Below, one piece after another: positions 1-9,487 of a stretch of 64,000 nucleotides of DNA (position 1 is the first letter of the stretch; each line of letters starts with the position of its first letter). The position numbers and the translations under genes were made by a program. Below the pieces are notes generated by a model. It was not told the origin of the DNA, did no database searches, and saw only the letters and a program-made list of their open reading frames with translations. The stretch comes from Gamarada debralockiae (taxonomy: Eukaryota; Ascomycota; Leotiomycetes; Helotiales; Hyphodiscaceae): assembly GCA_002803225.1 (NCBI GenBank), contig NXFV01000220.1:1-64000 (forward strand), read 5' to 3'.

Positions 1-221
1 GCCTGCCAGCAAGCCGACTATCTATTGGGGACAAATTTATATATTCACCAGGAATTCAGCCGCACAGCTTTTCTAATGGCGATGAAGCATGTCAAAATGG
101 AGCTGTTGTAGGGCGAAATATAGTGGCATTTTAGGACCTAGCTGATATTTGAAGGGCTCAGATAAAAGAGAGGGGAAGAGCTCTCTTGAGCTAAAAGAAA
201 GAAGAAATAACAGGCTATGCC

Positions 222-600
222 TTATTCGGCAGTTTCAACCAACAAAGCGTTACGGACAAGTTCAAAACTCTCGAGATGTTTGGACATCTTGTCCCAGGAG
301 ACTATAGTTTCCAGCGACGAACAATAAGCAAGAATGTTCCTTAGCTAGAATAATTAGCGGCTGTCTCTACATACGCACGCAAACGATCGTATTGCTTCGT
401 AAACATATACCTAGCAAGGGCAGATAGGTCGTCTGTCTTCACCACTACTGCGAGGCAGGGAACAACGATATCTTCGGAAATAAGAGCGACCCCAACATTG
501 GCCTTTACTCCGTGCATTGGATGATCAGAACAAACGACGGCTTAAGCAATGCAGGTATTGCACGACAGAATATCAAATTGGCTTGAAGGATTTCGCCGAA
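222..600 (-). pseudogene. Unidentified decayed coding fragment
   Basis: Reading the minus strand from about 600 down to the TAA at 222-224 gives long open stretches with protein-like composition that change frame. One runs about 600-540 (FGEILQANLIF...), one about 540-345 (HGVKANVGVALISEDIVV then ALARYMFTKQYDRLRAYVET), and one about 338-222 (SSLETIVSWDKMSKHLESF, ending VETAE). Each frame hits a stop or loses continuity at the joints near 540 and 345, and I found no convincing pair of splice sites. It could be the 3' end of a decayed gene or of a gene with introns I cannot place. I do not recognise the family. Confidence is low. Confidence 0.25.
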
Positions 601-1593
601 CTGGGTCTGGGGGTATTACAAGAGCCAGGACAAGACATTTGAGCAAATCGTGACCAAACTACGTAGCTGACGAAGTCAGTCTGACGGAATGCCAAACGAA
701 TGTGACTTTATGGCCGTTCAGACTATCAAAAATGTGCTAACTCGTCTCTCAGCTACTCACCTACATGCGCTGCTTTAGCAGAAGCGATGGGGTATTCGAG
801 CAACTCAAGGCAGGCCGTAATTAACAAGTGTATGCGAGCGACTTAAGGTAGGCTGAAAGGAATGTATTCGAGGTAGGCTTTCAAGAGTGGCTGACGACCT
901 CTGCAAAGGTGGCCAGCAAGAGGAGAATGGCAAGGAATGGTCTTTTGCCATTGCGACGCGGTGTATATATGCTGCCAGCGGCATGCTGAGATACCTAAAA
1001 TTCTCGCCCACTACGAAGTATACTGCAATGGGAGACAAGATCGGAGGTATGGGACCGAGTAATTATACACAGACCTCGCTGGGTGTTTACTGCAGTAGAT
1101 GTGGGATGTTAAGGTAGCACGTGTACGTGTGCTAAGAGAATAGTAAAAGCACTCACACTTTCTAGGGTTTAGGGTTTTTACAAACAGACAAGAATGGAAC
1201 ACGTTGATTTCCCTGCGATCTCAGTATCAACATGGGAATCTGTAACATGCTATAGATGCTTCGGCAATATTGAGATGCTTCGGCAGGATTAGGATGCCTT
1301 AACAGAAAGGCTAATAGCTGAAGATAGAGAGTATCAGGATGCTGTATGAAGGAAGATAAATAGGAAGCACTGCATCTGTACTGAGAAGACAAGCTTGAGT
1401 TTATAGATTACTCTGACTCTTGGTTTCATCAAATACAATCCTATCCACCGCATCGCCAGTTACGTGTTCCCTGATCCGCCATACTGTAATCCCTCCTGCT
1501 GCCCCTTTATTACAGAATCACTCCATCGCCACCAGCTGGTCACTCAGAGCCGGGTGAGTTCCCTGGGAATTGCCAGCAATTATTGGTTTACTA
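601..1593. other. Gene-poor stretch
   Basis: Several short overlapping frames exist here, but none starts convincingly, splices or resembles a family I know. A 12-base motif (gatgcttcggca) occurs twice near 1255 and 1276. Nothing else stands out. Confidence 0.4.
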
Positions 1594-2154
1594 TTATTCC
1601 CTCACATTATTATTACTTTCGTCCTCATCTCCAACAAGTTCTACCCCTTCGAAGAGGTCGATCCAATCCTCAAGCCGTTCTGCAATAAAGGTCTCTAGCT
1701 CCCAGGGCTGTGTGGAGACTGCATCCGTGTCTCCATCCCAGAGATACATGTCGGCTTCTATTGTCTCGCCTTGTGGCTTGCCGTTGGCGTCAAGAAGGCT
1801 AAGAGCGACGGAGGTCACCTTGTACTGCTCGCCTTCAAAGTTATCAAGCTTTTTACGCTGGGAAGCTGTCTCTAGCTGGAGCAAGTAGCCATCGACTGTG
1901 AAACGTGGGTCATCGATCTTGATTACAGCAGGATAGTCGCAGTTATTAATTGCAAAACGTGCAAAGCCCGAGACTCTAGCTGGGCGCGCTAAGCACGATA
2001 CTGCGGCAATGTTTGATGCGCTGCCTGTCAAGGCCCAGGCAAGGAGTGGTTTCGCACATAGAGTGCCATAGATAAAGAGCGGACGTTGTGGTGGTGGTAA
2101 GTTTGGCGAGACTGTGTCGTATTCGTGCGTTGCCTGGTTTGGTCGGGTCGACAT
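1594..2154 (-). CDS. AIG2-like / gamma-glutamylcyclotransferase-fold protein
   Basis: Intact single-exon gene of 186 residues starting at the ATG at 2154. The fold family (AIG2/GGACT/GGCT-like) includes enzymes that release 5-oxoproline from gamma-glutamyl amines or peptides, as well as plant defence-induced AIG2. The sequence shows the hallmark FIYGTL turn near residue 28, which forms the substrate pocket in this family, and a LDNFEGEQYKV segment near residue 103, where the FEG glutamate is the expected catalytic acid. Length fits the fungal members (about 170-220 residues). No signal peptide or membrane segment is seen, so a cytosolic location is likely. The substrate cannot be read from sequence. 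Neighbours are decayed NACHT and amidoligase fragments, so it is a surviving gene in an accessory block. Confidence 0.85.
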   Translation of the reverse strand: MSTRPNQATHEYDTVSPNLPPPQRPLFIYGTLCAKPLLAWALTGSASNIAAVSCLARPARVSGFARFAINNCDYPAVIKIDDPRFTVDGYLLQLETASQRKKLDNFEGEQYKVTSVALSLLDANGKPQGETIEADMYLWDGDTDAVSTQPWELETFIAERLEDWIDLFEGVELVGDEDESNNNVRE

Positions 2155-2600
2155 TGATTAACAGTATTTTAGATTGTAACTCTCTAGGTGGATGGCAGGT
2201 GTTCTGTTGAGAAATTCCAGGATATTATTATTGAGAGAGCCCGAATTCTTCCTTCGTGCGTGGGTTGGCCTATGTAAAAGAAAAAGGGAGATTCCAATTA
2301 AGAGAGGGAGGTGGATGTTCTCTATTTCTTAGTAGCCATCGTGACTATTCAGCAAGACATAAGCATCACGTGAATTTTCCTCGGTACGCCTAAGCGGAAT
2401 AACTTATTCTGTAACTTCAGTAACCAGTAACCAAGGACCCACGCTACACATATCACATGGCCTATAAGTAAGCAATACAAACAGGGCAGGCAAAATGCAG
2501 CAGTATAGTAAAATTCTTACCCGTACGGTAAATGGAAATATTCTCCGCACCTTCACGTGACTCGTATCGAATGTTAAGGCCTGTGTATCTAGTAGACCAC
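2155..2600. other. Intergenic, upstream of the AIG2-like gene
   Basis: Holds the promoter side of the AIG2-like gene. It is moderately AT-rich, and I see no supported gene or clear binding site. Confidence 0.4.
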
Positions 2601-2634
2601 TGTTAGTCTTCGAAGACGCCTTCAAGGGCGTTCA

Positions 2635-2870
2635 TAGTCTGCGTCTCCAAGGCCTACTTTCGAAGATATCCAACTCTATACAACCGAGAAGCTCCAGGTG
2701 AATATCAAATTCCAGAAGCTTGCTATCGAGGAGCCAGAGGAAGCTCCTGTCTTGATTCACGAAATTGTCATGAAAGCTGATGGTGTGTCTCTATGGGTCC
2801 AGGAATGTGTAACGTAGTACGTAAGGGTACATCTGAGAAAGTTTGTCAAGGTTGTTAGTTTAGAGCAACC
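2635..2870 (+). pseudogene. Decayed NACHT (NLR-like) fragment
   Basis: A plus-strand frame from about 2635 encodes the stretch that follows the SRP motif of fungal NACHT domains: FEDIQLYTTEKLQ (from 2659), then EEPEEAPVLIHEIVMKADGV and SLWVQ. In intact fungal NLRs this reads roughly as 'L.dlT..DI..Yv...L ... AP.Li.eIv.KA.GVFLWV'. A TAG at about 2815-2817 interrupts it directly after the KADGV-SLWV motif. Neither the Walker A region nor a repeat domain is present nearby. It is a short relic, probably of a gene like the one at 4194-8332, though on the opposite strand. Family assignment comes from motif memory; the decay is seen directly. Confidence 0.6.
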
Positions 2871-3170
2871 GGGGATTCTACAGTATCTAAATCCTAATGG
2901 ATGACTAATGCGAGCTACACGTGAAACACTTAGGCTAGGCCTATAACAGAATGAGCCCAGGCACCATGAGAGTTGCCAGATATCGGTTTGGGGGGTGCGA
3001 CTTGGTTAAATACGTGAAAAATACAGTCGTGGGGAGATGTAATTGAATTATTTGTGAGGAACCAGGCACCCTTCTAATCGTTTGCATCTCGTACGTGGCA
3101 TGACATGAACCGATGTGAATTTCCCTGCTCGAGGTGTACGAGCCTGCAGCTGGATACTTGCCCGATCTGC
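2871..3170. other. No gene seen
   Basis: About 300 bases between two decayed fragments. No coding signal was recognised. Confidence 0.4.
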
Positions 3171-3573
3171 CTACTGGTCCAGCTCAATGTACTTGGCCAG
3201 GTCTCCAATCATCTCACCAGGTTCCGTGATCAGGTCGTATGAAGCATTAATCGAAAAATTGACAAACCTCAACAATGTCCGGACCCACCGCACCATCTCT
3301 GGTGGATCGGTTGTACCCTCGTGCTGCCGAAACTCAATGGTGTCGTGTTTCTGGAGGGAGTGAAGTTCACCTTCGCCTATGTTAGATAGAGTGGAATGGG
3401 TGTGATAGAATGCTTACCTTGAAGAATCGCGAATCGCTGTACCCATCATAGGCGCACCCACCGTCGGTGTAGTTGATCACCTCGCATACCACATATATGC
3501 TCCCAGCATGACGGATCTTCGCGAAAACTTGACCGATGCTCAAATTGTGACGATGCAAATTCAACAGGATCAC
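3171..3573 (-). pseudogene. Amidoligase-like fragment, probably dead
   Basis: On the minus strand two pieces resemble the C-terminal part of fungal putative amidoligases (ATP-grasp-related, PF12224). The first (3573 to about 3412) ends YDGYSDSRFFK, where the family has '..yyKvNl'. The second (about 3370 to the TAG at 3171-3173) reads LQKHDTIEFRQHEGT followed by MVRWVRTLLRFVNFS, the 'TIEFRqH.GT' signature. A GTAAGC donor follows FFK, but joining it to the available AG acceptors leaves the second piece out of frame. The N-terminal half of the domain is missing upstream, and the protein stops soon after KYIELDQ. I conclude it is a truncated, frameshifted copy. An unseen exon or sequencing error cannot be excluded. 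Confidence 0.5.
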
Positions 3574-4193
3574 TGCTGAAGAGACAAGCGAAGTCCGAAC
3601 TGATGTTCACGCGCAATCGACTTTGACCGATATGAGGAAGAGGAACCCTCGAAGCAAGCCTACTTAGGTGAAACGAGTAGCATTCGAGTACAGTCGCTAG
3701 CGAAATCGGCTTCCTCCCTTGACAACACTTAGATTTTAAAGCTAGCCACAGTACGATGGTACTTGTGTTAACGCTAGTCCTATTCTGGCTAGTGTTTTTA
3801 TCCTTCCATTTTCAACCTTTCCACAGATCTGCACTTTCACATTTATTTTTCTTTCTATAACAGCTAACGAAACCGACTTCCGTTATAGGTGCTTCTAGAA
3901 ATTTCGCTCAGCCCCTTACTGAAGATTATAGTTACTCCTAACACTGTTTCAGCTAGCCTGTTTTATCATACAACTGGATGACGTTCTTCTATGGTTGATT
4001 TATAAGACCTAATACGTGACTAATAGACGCTTAATTTCAAACAATTTGATTTCATATTACTGTAACTCTACACATTTCGAAGATATTTCAAATCAAACTG
4101 ACCCTGTTTATAAGCACAGATTGCCTCTTCATTGAACTATAAAATCCTGGCTGTAATAGCGGTTGGAGGGTGGGGTTGATGGTTGAAAGATTA
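3574..4193. other. Intergenic, no gene seen
   Basis: AT-rich sequence downstream of the NLR-like gene. I see no supported coding region or site. Confidence 0.4.
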
Positions 4194-7100
4194 TCAGATT
4201 CTGAACTCAAGTATTAAAACTTGCCCTGACAGACATCCTATAGTAACAATGTTTCCATATACAGCCGCAACAGTTGATCTGTATTCAGCAGGGAGCCAAA
4301 ATAAATATTCCTTTCCTCGACCTATCCATTGATCCTCTACAAAAATACCAGTTGGAGGGGTCAATTCAGCAAGAATGATCGTGGACATAGAAGGGCGAAT
4401 CTGTATAGCCCCCTTGTTTGTCTGAAGGTATGATCCATCTGGCGAGAAGGTAAGAGGATACACAGTTGCCCTAGTCTGGAGCGTCTGCAGTGCGGCGCCT
4501 GTGCCGGCGTCCCATAGCCGCACTGTCCGATCATCTGAAGCCGACGCCAGCTGCTTGCCGTCCGGCGAGAAGGTGACAGCCTGGACCCAGCCAGTGTGGC
4601 CCTCGAGCGTCTGCAGCGCAGCGCCTGTGCCGGCGTCCCACAGCCGCACTGTCTGATCGACTGAAGCCGACGCCAGCTGCTTGCCGTCCGGAGAGAAGGT
4701 GACAGCCCGGACCCAGCCAGTGTGGCCCTCGAGCGTCTGTAGCGCAGCGCCTGTGCCAGCGTCCCATAGCCGCACTGTCTGATCGACCGAAGCCGACGCC
4801 AGCTGCTTGCCGTCCGGAGAGAAGGTGACAGCCCGGACCCAGCCAGTGTGGCCCTCGAGCGTCTGTAGCGCAGCACCTGTGCCGGTGTCCCACAGCCACA
4901 CTGTCTGATCCTCTGAAGCCGACGCCAGCTGCTTGCCGTCCGGAGAGAAGGTGACAGCCCGGACCCAGCCAGTGTGGCCCTCGAGCGTCTGTAGCGCAGC
5001 GCCTGTGCCGGCGTCCCATAGCCGCACTGTCTGATCGACTGAAGCCGACGCCAGCTGCTTGCCGTCCGGAGAGAAGGTGACAGCCCGGACCCAGCCAGTG
5101 TGGCCCTCGAGCGTCTGTAGCGCAGCACCTGTGCCGGTGTCCCACAGCCACACTGTCTGATCCTCTGAAGCCGACGCCAGCTGCTTGCCGTCCGGCGAGA
5201 AGGTGACAGCCCAGACCCAGCTAGTGTGGCCCTCGAGCGTCTGCAGCGCGGCACCTGTGCCGGCGTCCCACAGCCGCACTGTCTGATCCCCTGAAGCCGA
5301 CGCCAGCTGCTTGCCGTCCGGCGAGAAGGTGACAGACCAGACCCAGCCAGTGTGGCCCTCGAGCGTCTGCAGCGCAGCGCCTGTGCCGGCGTCCCATAGC
5401 CGCACTGTCTGATCGACTGAAGCCGACGCCAGCTGCTTGCCGTCCGGAGAGAAGGTGACAGCCCGGACCCAGCCAGTGTGGCCCTCGAGCGTCTGTAGCG
5501 CAGCGCCTGTGCCAGCGTCCCACAGCCGCACTGTCTGATCCTCTGAAGCCGACGCCAGCTGCATGCCATCTGGCGAGAAAACGACGGCATTGACAGTACT
5601 AGTGTGGCCCTCGAGCGTCTGCAGCGCGGCGCCTGTGCCAGCGTCCCACAGCCGCACTGTCTGATCCTCTGAAGCCGACGCCAGCTGCATGCCATCTGGC
5701 GAGAAGGTGACGGTATTGATAGTACTAGTGTGGTCCTCGAGCGTCTGCAGCGCGGCGCCTGTGCCAGCGTCCCACAGCCGCACTGTCTGATCCTCTGAAG
5801 CTGACGCCAGCTGCTTGCCGTCCGGCGAGAAGGTGACAGCCTGGACGTAGTCAGTGTGGCCCTCGAGCGTCTGCAGCGCAGCGCCTGTGCCAGCGTCCCA
5901 CAGCCGCACTGTCTGATCCTCTGAAGCCGACGCCAGCTGCATGCCATCTGGCGAGAAAACGACGGCATTGACAGTGCCAGTGTGGCCCTCGAGCGCCTGG
6001 AGAGCGGCGTTCCAATTTGCCCGTACTTTCGATTTCATCTGGATCCAAGGAGGGATACCCTTCTTGAATTGTCTCCGAATAATACTATTTTCTGGGGCAA
6101 AGACAAGAGCTGAGCAGTATATTTGTAGGGGTGCTTTTTCAGCTATAGTTCGGTTATATTGGATGAATCGCTTTGCGTCGTAGACGAAAGCATGAAGATT
6201 AGGACTCTTCTCGGCCTTGGTACAGGTTAGTTGAGATTCCCTAATATACTATAAAGAAGGCTTGCCTCTAATTTGGACAGTAAAGTTGTAATCATGGTAA
6301 TACTCTGGGAAGTATTTCCCAAAAGACTCAAAGCTTCAAGCCAATGAAGCAAATGCTCTTGAAGGAAGACGTGGACTTGATCATTATCATTGATGCCACA
6401 TTTGCTCTGCTCTAAGTGGTAGACCCAATAACAACAAGCATATTGGACTTCTGCTGGTAGGTAGACATCTATAGTCTGACGGTCAATCTCACTTCGAAGC
6501 GTCCCAGGTGTCTGTAGATTACAGATATTTTCCTTGAGACACTTTGACATCAGTTGAAGGCACTTGCTAGCTATCCTCTCATGCGTCTGCCTTTCATCTA
6601 CCCAGAACGGGCTCTTTTCACATTTCTGGTCATCGAGAAGAAAGTCCCGGAAAGAAAGGTGCAGTAATCTCACCGGGCGAGCTTGGTTAGTAGGAATACT
6701 GAGAACAGAATGTAGTAAGTCTAATCTGCAGGCTATATCATCCTCTGGAATAACAAGAAGGCGTGCAAGTGAGACAATAGAGAGCGGATTAGCAAGGACG
6801 ACGATTACACCGACTACCTCTCGGAACTCTCTAGCCAGCTTCTCTTTCTCTACTTCGTCCTGTCCAACAAGCAGCTGATCTAAAATTGGAAGGTACGTCC
6901 TATCGAGTTTCGACGCCTGACTTGTCGTTTGGTATTCGAGAATGATAGCTAGGCGCTTTTTCGGGTCCCATCTTGGATCACTAACGAAACGACATAGGGT
7001 CGCCGCGAAAATGAAAAGGGGAACCGCCATCTTAACTAGAGCTTTGATGTTCTCTTGTCCGGGCCAATCTATATCAAGCAACCGGTCAACTCGTATTTTC

Positions 7101-8332
7101 GCAAGCTCGTGCTGTAGGAAGACGGATATGTCGTGCTCAATCGTGTCCTGAGATATTTCGTGGAGAACTAGATCCTGATATGTGTCTCCTTCTATGTTCT
7201 TGAAGCCAAGCCGAATCGGCAACTCTGGCCTGCTAGTCACAAAAATTCGTAGACACATTGACGTTACACTCCGAAATCGCGATAGAAGAAGAAGGATAGT
7301 TCTTATATCTTCTCCTCGTTCACATTCGTCTAACGCGTCAACCACTATGACTACTCTCAAAGCCTGCGGAGAAACACTTTGTATCCGAGACAGGGGGTGG
7401 AAGATAAGCTTCTCGAATTGCTCCTTTAGAGTTCTTTCTGAAATGGCAGGGTCGGCGTCGATCGCATCCCGGATGAATGGGCTTAGACTAGGTACCTTGG
7501 TTGTTAATTGAGCCGCGATGGTAGTGAAGAATCTGGTTGCATTGCCACGATCGCCCTCGCCTCTCTTGAAGAAGAAACTTCCCCCTAGTTGGCCTTTGTC
7601 GGCGAAAGACTGAGCAAATGTGCGGGAGATCGTAGACTTCCCGGTACCTGCCATACCATTTAGCCAGAATATACATTTGCCTTGCGCATCTTCTGCCCAT
7701 TCCGCGATCTGCCGCCGCAGCTCAACTCTAGTATTCGAAAGGCATCTTGCATCGTGCTCATCGAGGTGCGAGTCGAAAGCTGCGCCATTTGCAGACGGTA
7801 GTTTGGCTAGGTCGATCTTCTGGTGTACGCCGAGAATAAGCGCGCTACATAGAACAGAAGAACTATTAGCAACCATAGCTTATAGATATGGGCAATAAGG
7901 ACCAGTAACCTACGTTTGATCGACTTGTAGAGCTAGAGAGATTGTCTGCTTACACCTTTCGAGGTCGTTGATAATTTTTTCTACTGCCTTACTCTCAAAT
8001 GGCCACTTCAAAGCTCGGACCCCGAAACTGCTCATAATCTTCCGCCTCTTCCCAGGATCCAATTTCATGTTTAATTGTGTTAGTTGCACGAAGCAATCCT
8101 TAAGCGCATCGCGTAGTTTCTGGGAAGCCGAAAGTTGCGTGTTGTCTGGCCTTTGGAGCAGCCTGTCTACTGTTCGAAGCAAATCGGTAACCCTATTGAC
8201 TTCTCCTGCAAGGCGTTCGATATCGGCTTTAGCGTGTTTGACATTGAGGGAGTACTGGATGCAAAGTGAGGCGATCTTCGCGGACAGTTCGACAACTGCG
8301 ATTACGCTTGCTGCAACCCCAAGGCCCTCCAT
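4194..8332 (-). CDS. NLR-like STAND protein: fungal N-terminal domain, NACHT, WD40 array
   Basis: Three proposed exons: 8332-7914, 7844-6279 and 6204-4194 (1331 residues). The N-terminal 140 residues (GVAASVIAVVELSAKIASLC...) are the helical STAND N-terminal type (SesA/HeLo-like, PF17107/PF17111 class). The NACHT domain has Walker A GMAGTGKST near residue 203 and Walker B VIVVDALDECE, then the SRP-type segment and the APLQIYCSALVFAPE linker typical of fungal NACHT-WD40 proteins. The C-terminus holds 12 nearly identical 42-residue WD40 units plus a degenerate last one. Such proteins act as cytosolic ligand-gated sensors; Podospora relatives trigger heterokaryon-incompatibility cell death. The first intron (7845-7913) is clear. 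The second joint is not: the frame changes between 6279 and 6204, explained either by a 74-nt intron with a weak GTCCAA donor or by a frameshift that would make this a pseudogene. Confidence 0.8.
4487..5998 (-). repeat. Twelve tandem 126-bp WD40-coding units
   Basis: Each unit encodes 42 residues of the form LEGHT-x-V-x-A-V-x-FSPDG...LASAS-x-DQTVRLWDAGTGAALQT. Units differ mainly at the residues just after LEGHT and at one or two positions around S-x-DQTV and VRLW. Near-identity at DNA level points to recent homogenisation. Two adjacent units (about 4861-5112) reappear almost base for base in the next pair, so part of the array grew by two-unit steps. Confidence 0.9.
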
Positions 8333-9487
8333 CGTGCAAGCGGGAGACTATGTAGTAAGAGCGAAGATAGCGGTGGAGCAGCAGTTTACTGCCCTTACTC
8401 TCTTTCAGTCAGGATAGTGACGTGATAGTGATAAGTATCGCTGGCTTACCCATAATACATCCAGATCGAACGTCGCATGTGGAGGAGGGGTCACGCATCG
8501 TGGGGCTGAGGTGCATGCGTACTGTAGCAATGCCAATCGCAGCCGCACAGCCCTATTGAACCACCACGTGATCAGAGCTGGCCGGCAAATGCAGGGATAA
8601 ATTGGCTAGCCCGAAATATGCAGTTAGGGCTGACTTAGCAATGTGGCTTAGCGACGTGGCTTAAATTCTACTTGAGCATATATGGCGGGAAGCCGATTTC
8701 GCTAGCGAGTACCCCGAATAATGCAGCTTACAAGAAAAGGAAAAGAATATCACATGAGGCATGTTTGATGATGCAGGTCGGAAATCGGGCTTCCCCGACT
8801 CGTCCGTTGGTTGACATTTCCGTTCCGTTTTTGATAAAGCACATGGTTGGCTTGCATCACCCCGCAAAATGCATGTGAATTTGGAGAAAACGTCATTTCA
8901 AATGTCAAATGCCACACATGCCGACTCCGAATTTCTCATTCAGGTTGACCCTGCTTCACCTCTATTTTCTGTAGATGTTTATTTTGCAAAGGCAACATCG
9001 GCAAACAATGGCATCTTCAACCGCCGACGATCTCTACCCTTTCAAGGATTTCTTCTCTGTTGCTAGACAAAGACCGAGGCCTTTCATCCAGGGGCTCGGA
9101 GCAGACTCTCTATTGGCTCAAGCCCCCTGCAACAAGCCTCGGTCCAAGGCACTTGAAAAAATGTAATGCACTCGCCTGCCACGCTTTCGCCTTGTTACAG
9201 CTGGTGGAGGAAGGGACATCTTGTGATCAGAAGCCCAAACACTTCCACATGCAAATTCTATTGCATCAACAACCTCTTTTCTTTCCTTTGCTCTCATAGA
9301 ATTTCTTATCAATAGATTTACTTGCTACTGTTAGAGACAAAGCTTAAGTTTTATCTGCAGCATCAGTTGTAAGACCCACCAATCCCGCGCCTGCCATTCA
9401 CATTCCCAAAGTCCATGCGCTCGTTGCTGATACTTGTTTCTTGCTCCTTAGTATTTTGATTATTTTTCAACTAGATCATACATCATT
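8333..9487. other. Divergent intergenic region, NLR gene and acyl-CoA synthetase gene
   Basis: Shared upstream region of two divergent genes. It holds the inverted repeat listed separately. No further gene is supported; the small frames here lack family resemblance. Confidence 0.5.
9071..9148. promoter_or_regulatory. Imperfect inverted repeat with CCGAGG in both arms
   Basis: The left arm (about 9071-9103) has GACCGAGGC followed by CAGGGGCT. The right arm (about 9113-9148) read on the minus strand has GACCGAGGC followed by CAGGGGGCTT. CCGAGG/CCTCGG is the core recognised by the fungal fatty-acid regulators FarA/FarB (Ctf1 type). The cores are at 9074-9079 and 9137-9142, about 350-410 bases before the acyl-CoA synthetase ATG. 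The function is inferred; only the repeat and cores are seen. Confidence 0.45.

Noticed and set aside
1161..1180. TTTAGGG-like run suggesting interstitial telomere repeat
   Set aside because: Only about two units; too short to distinguish from chance.
4361..5968. 535-codon alternative frame through the WD40 array
   Set aside because: A 126-bp repeat without stops is open in several frames; only the frame giving LEGHT...FSPDG...LWD makes protein sense.
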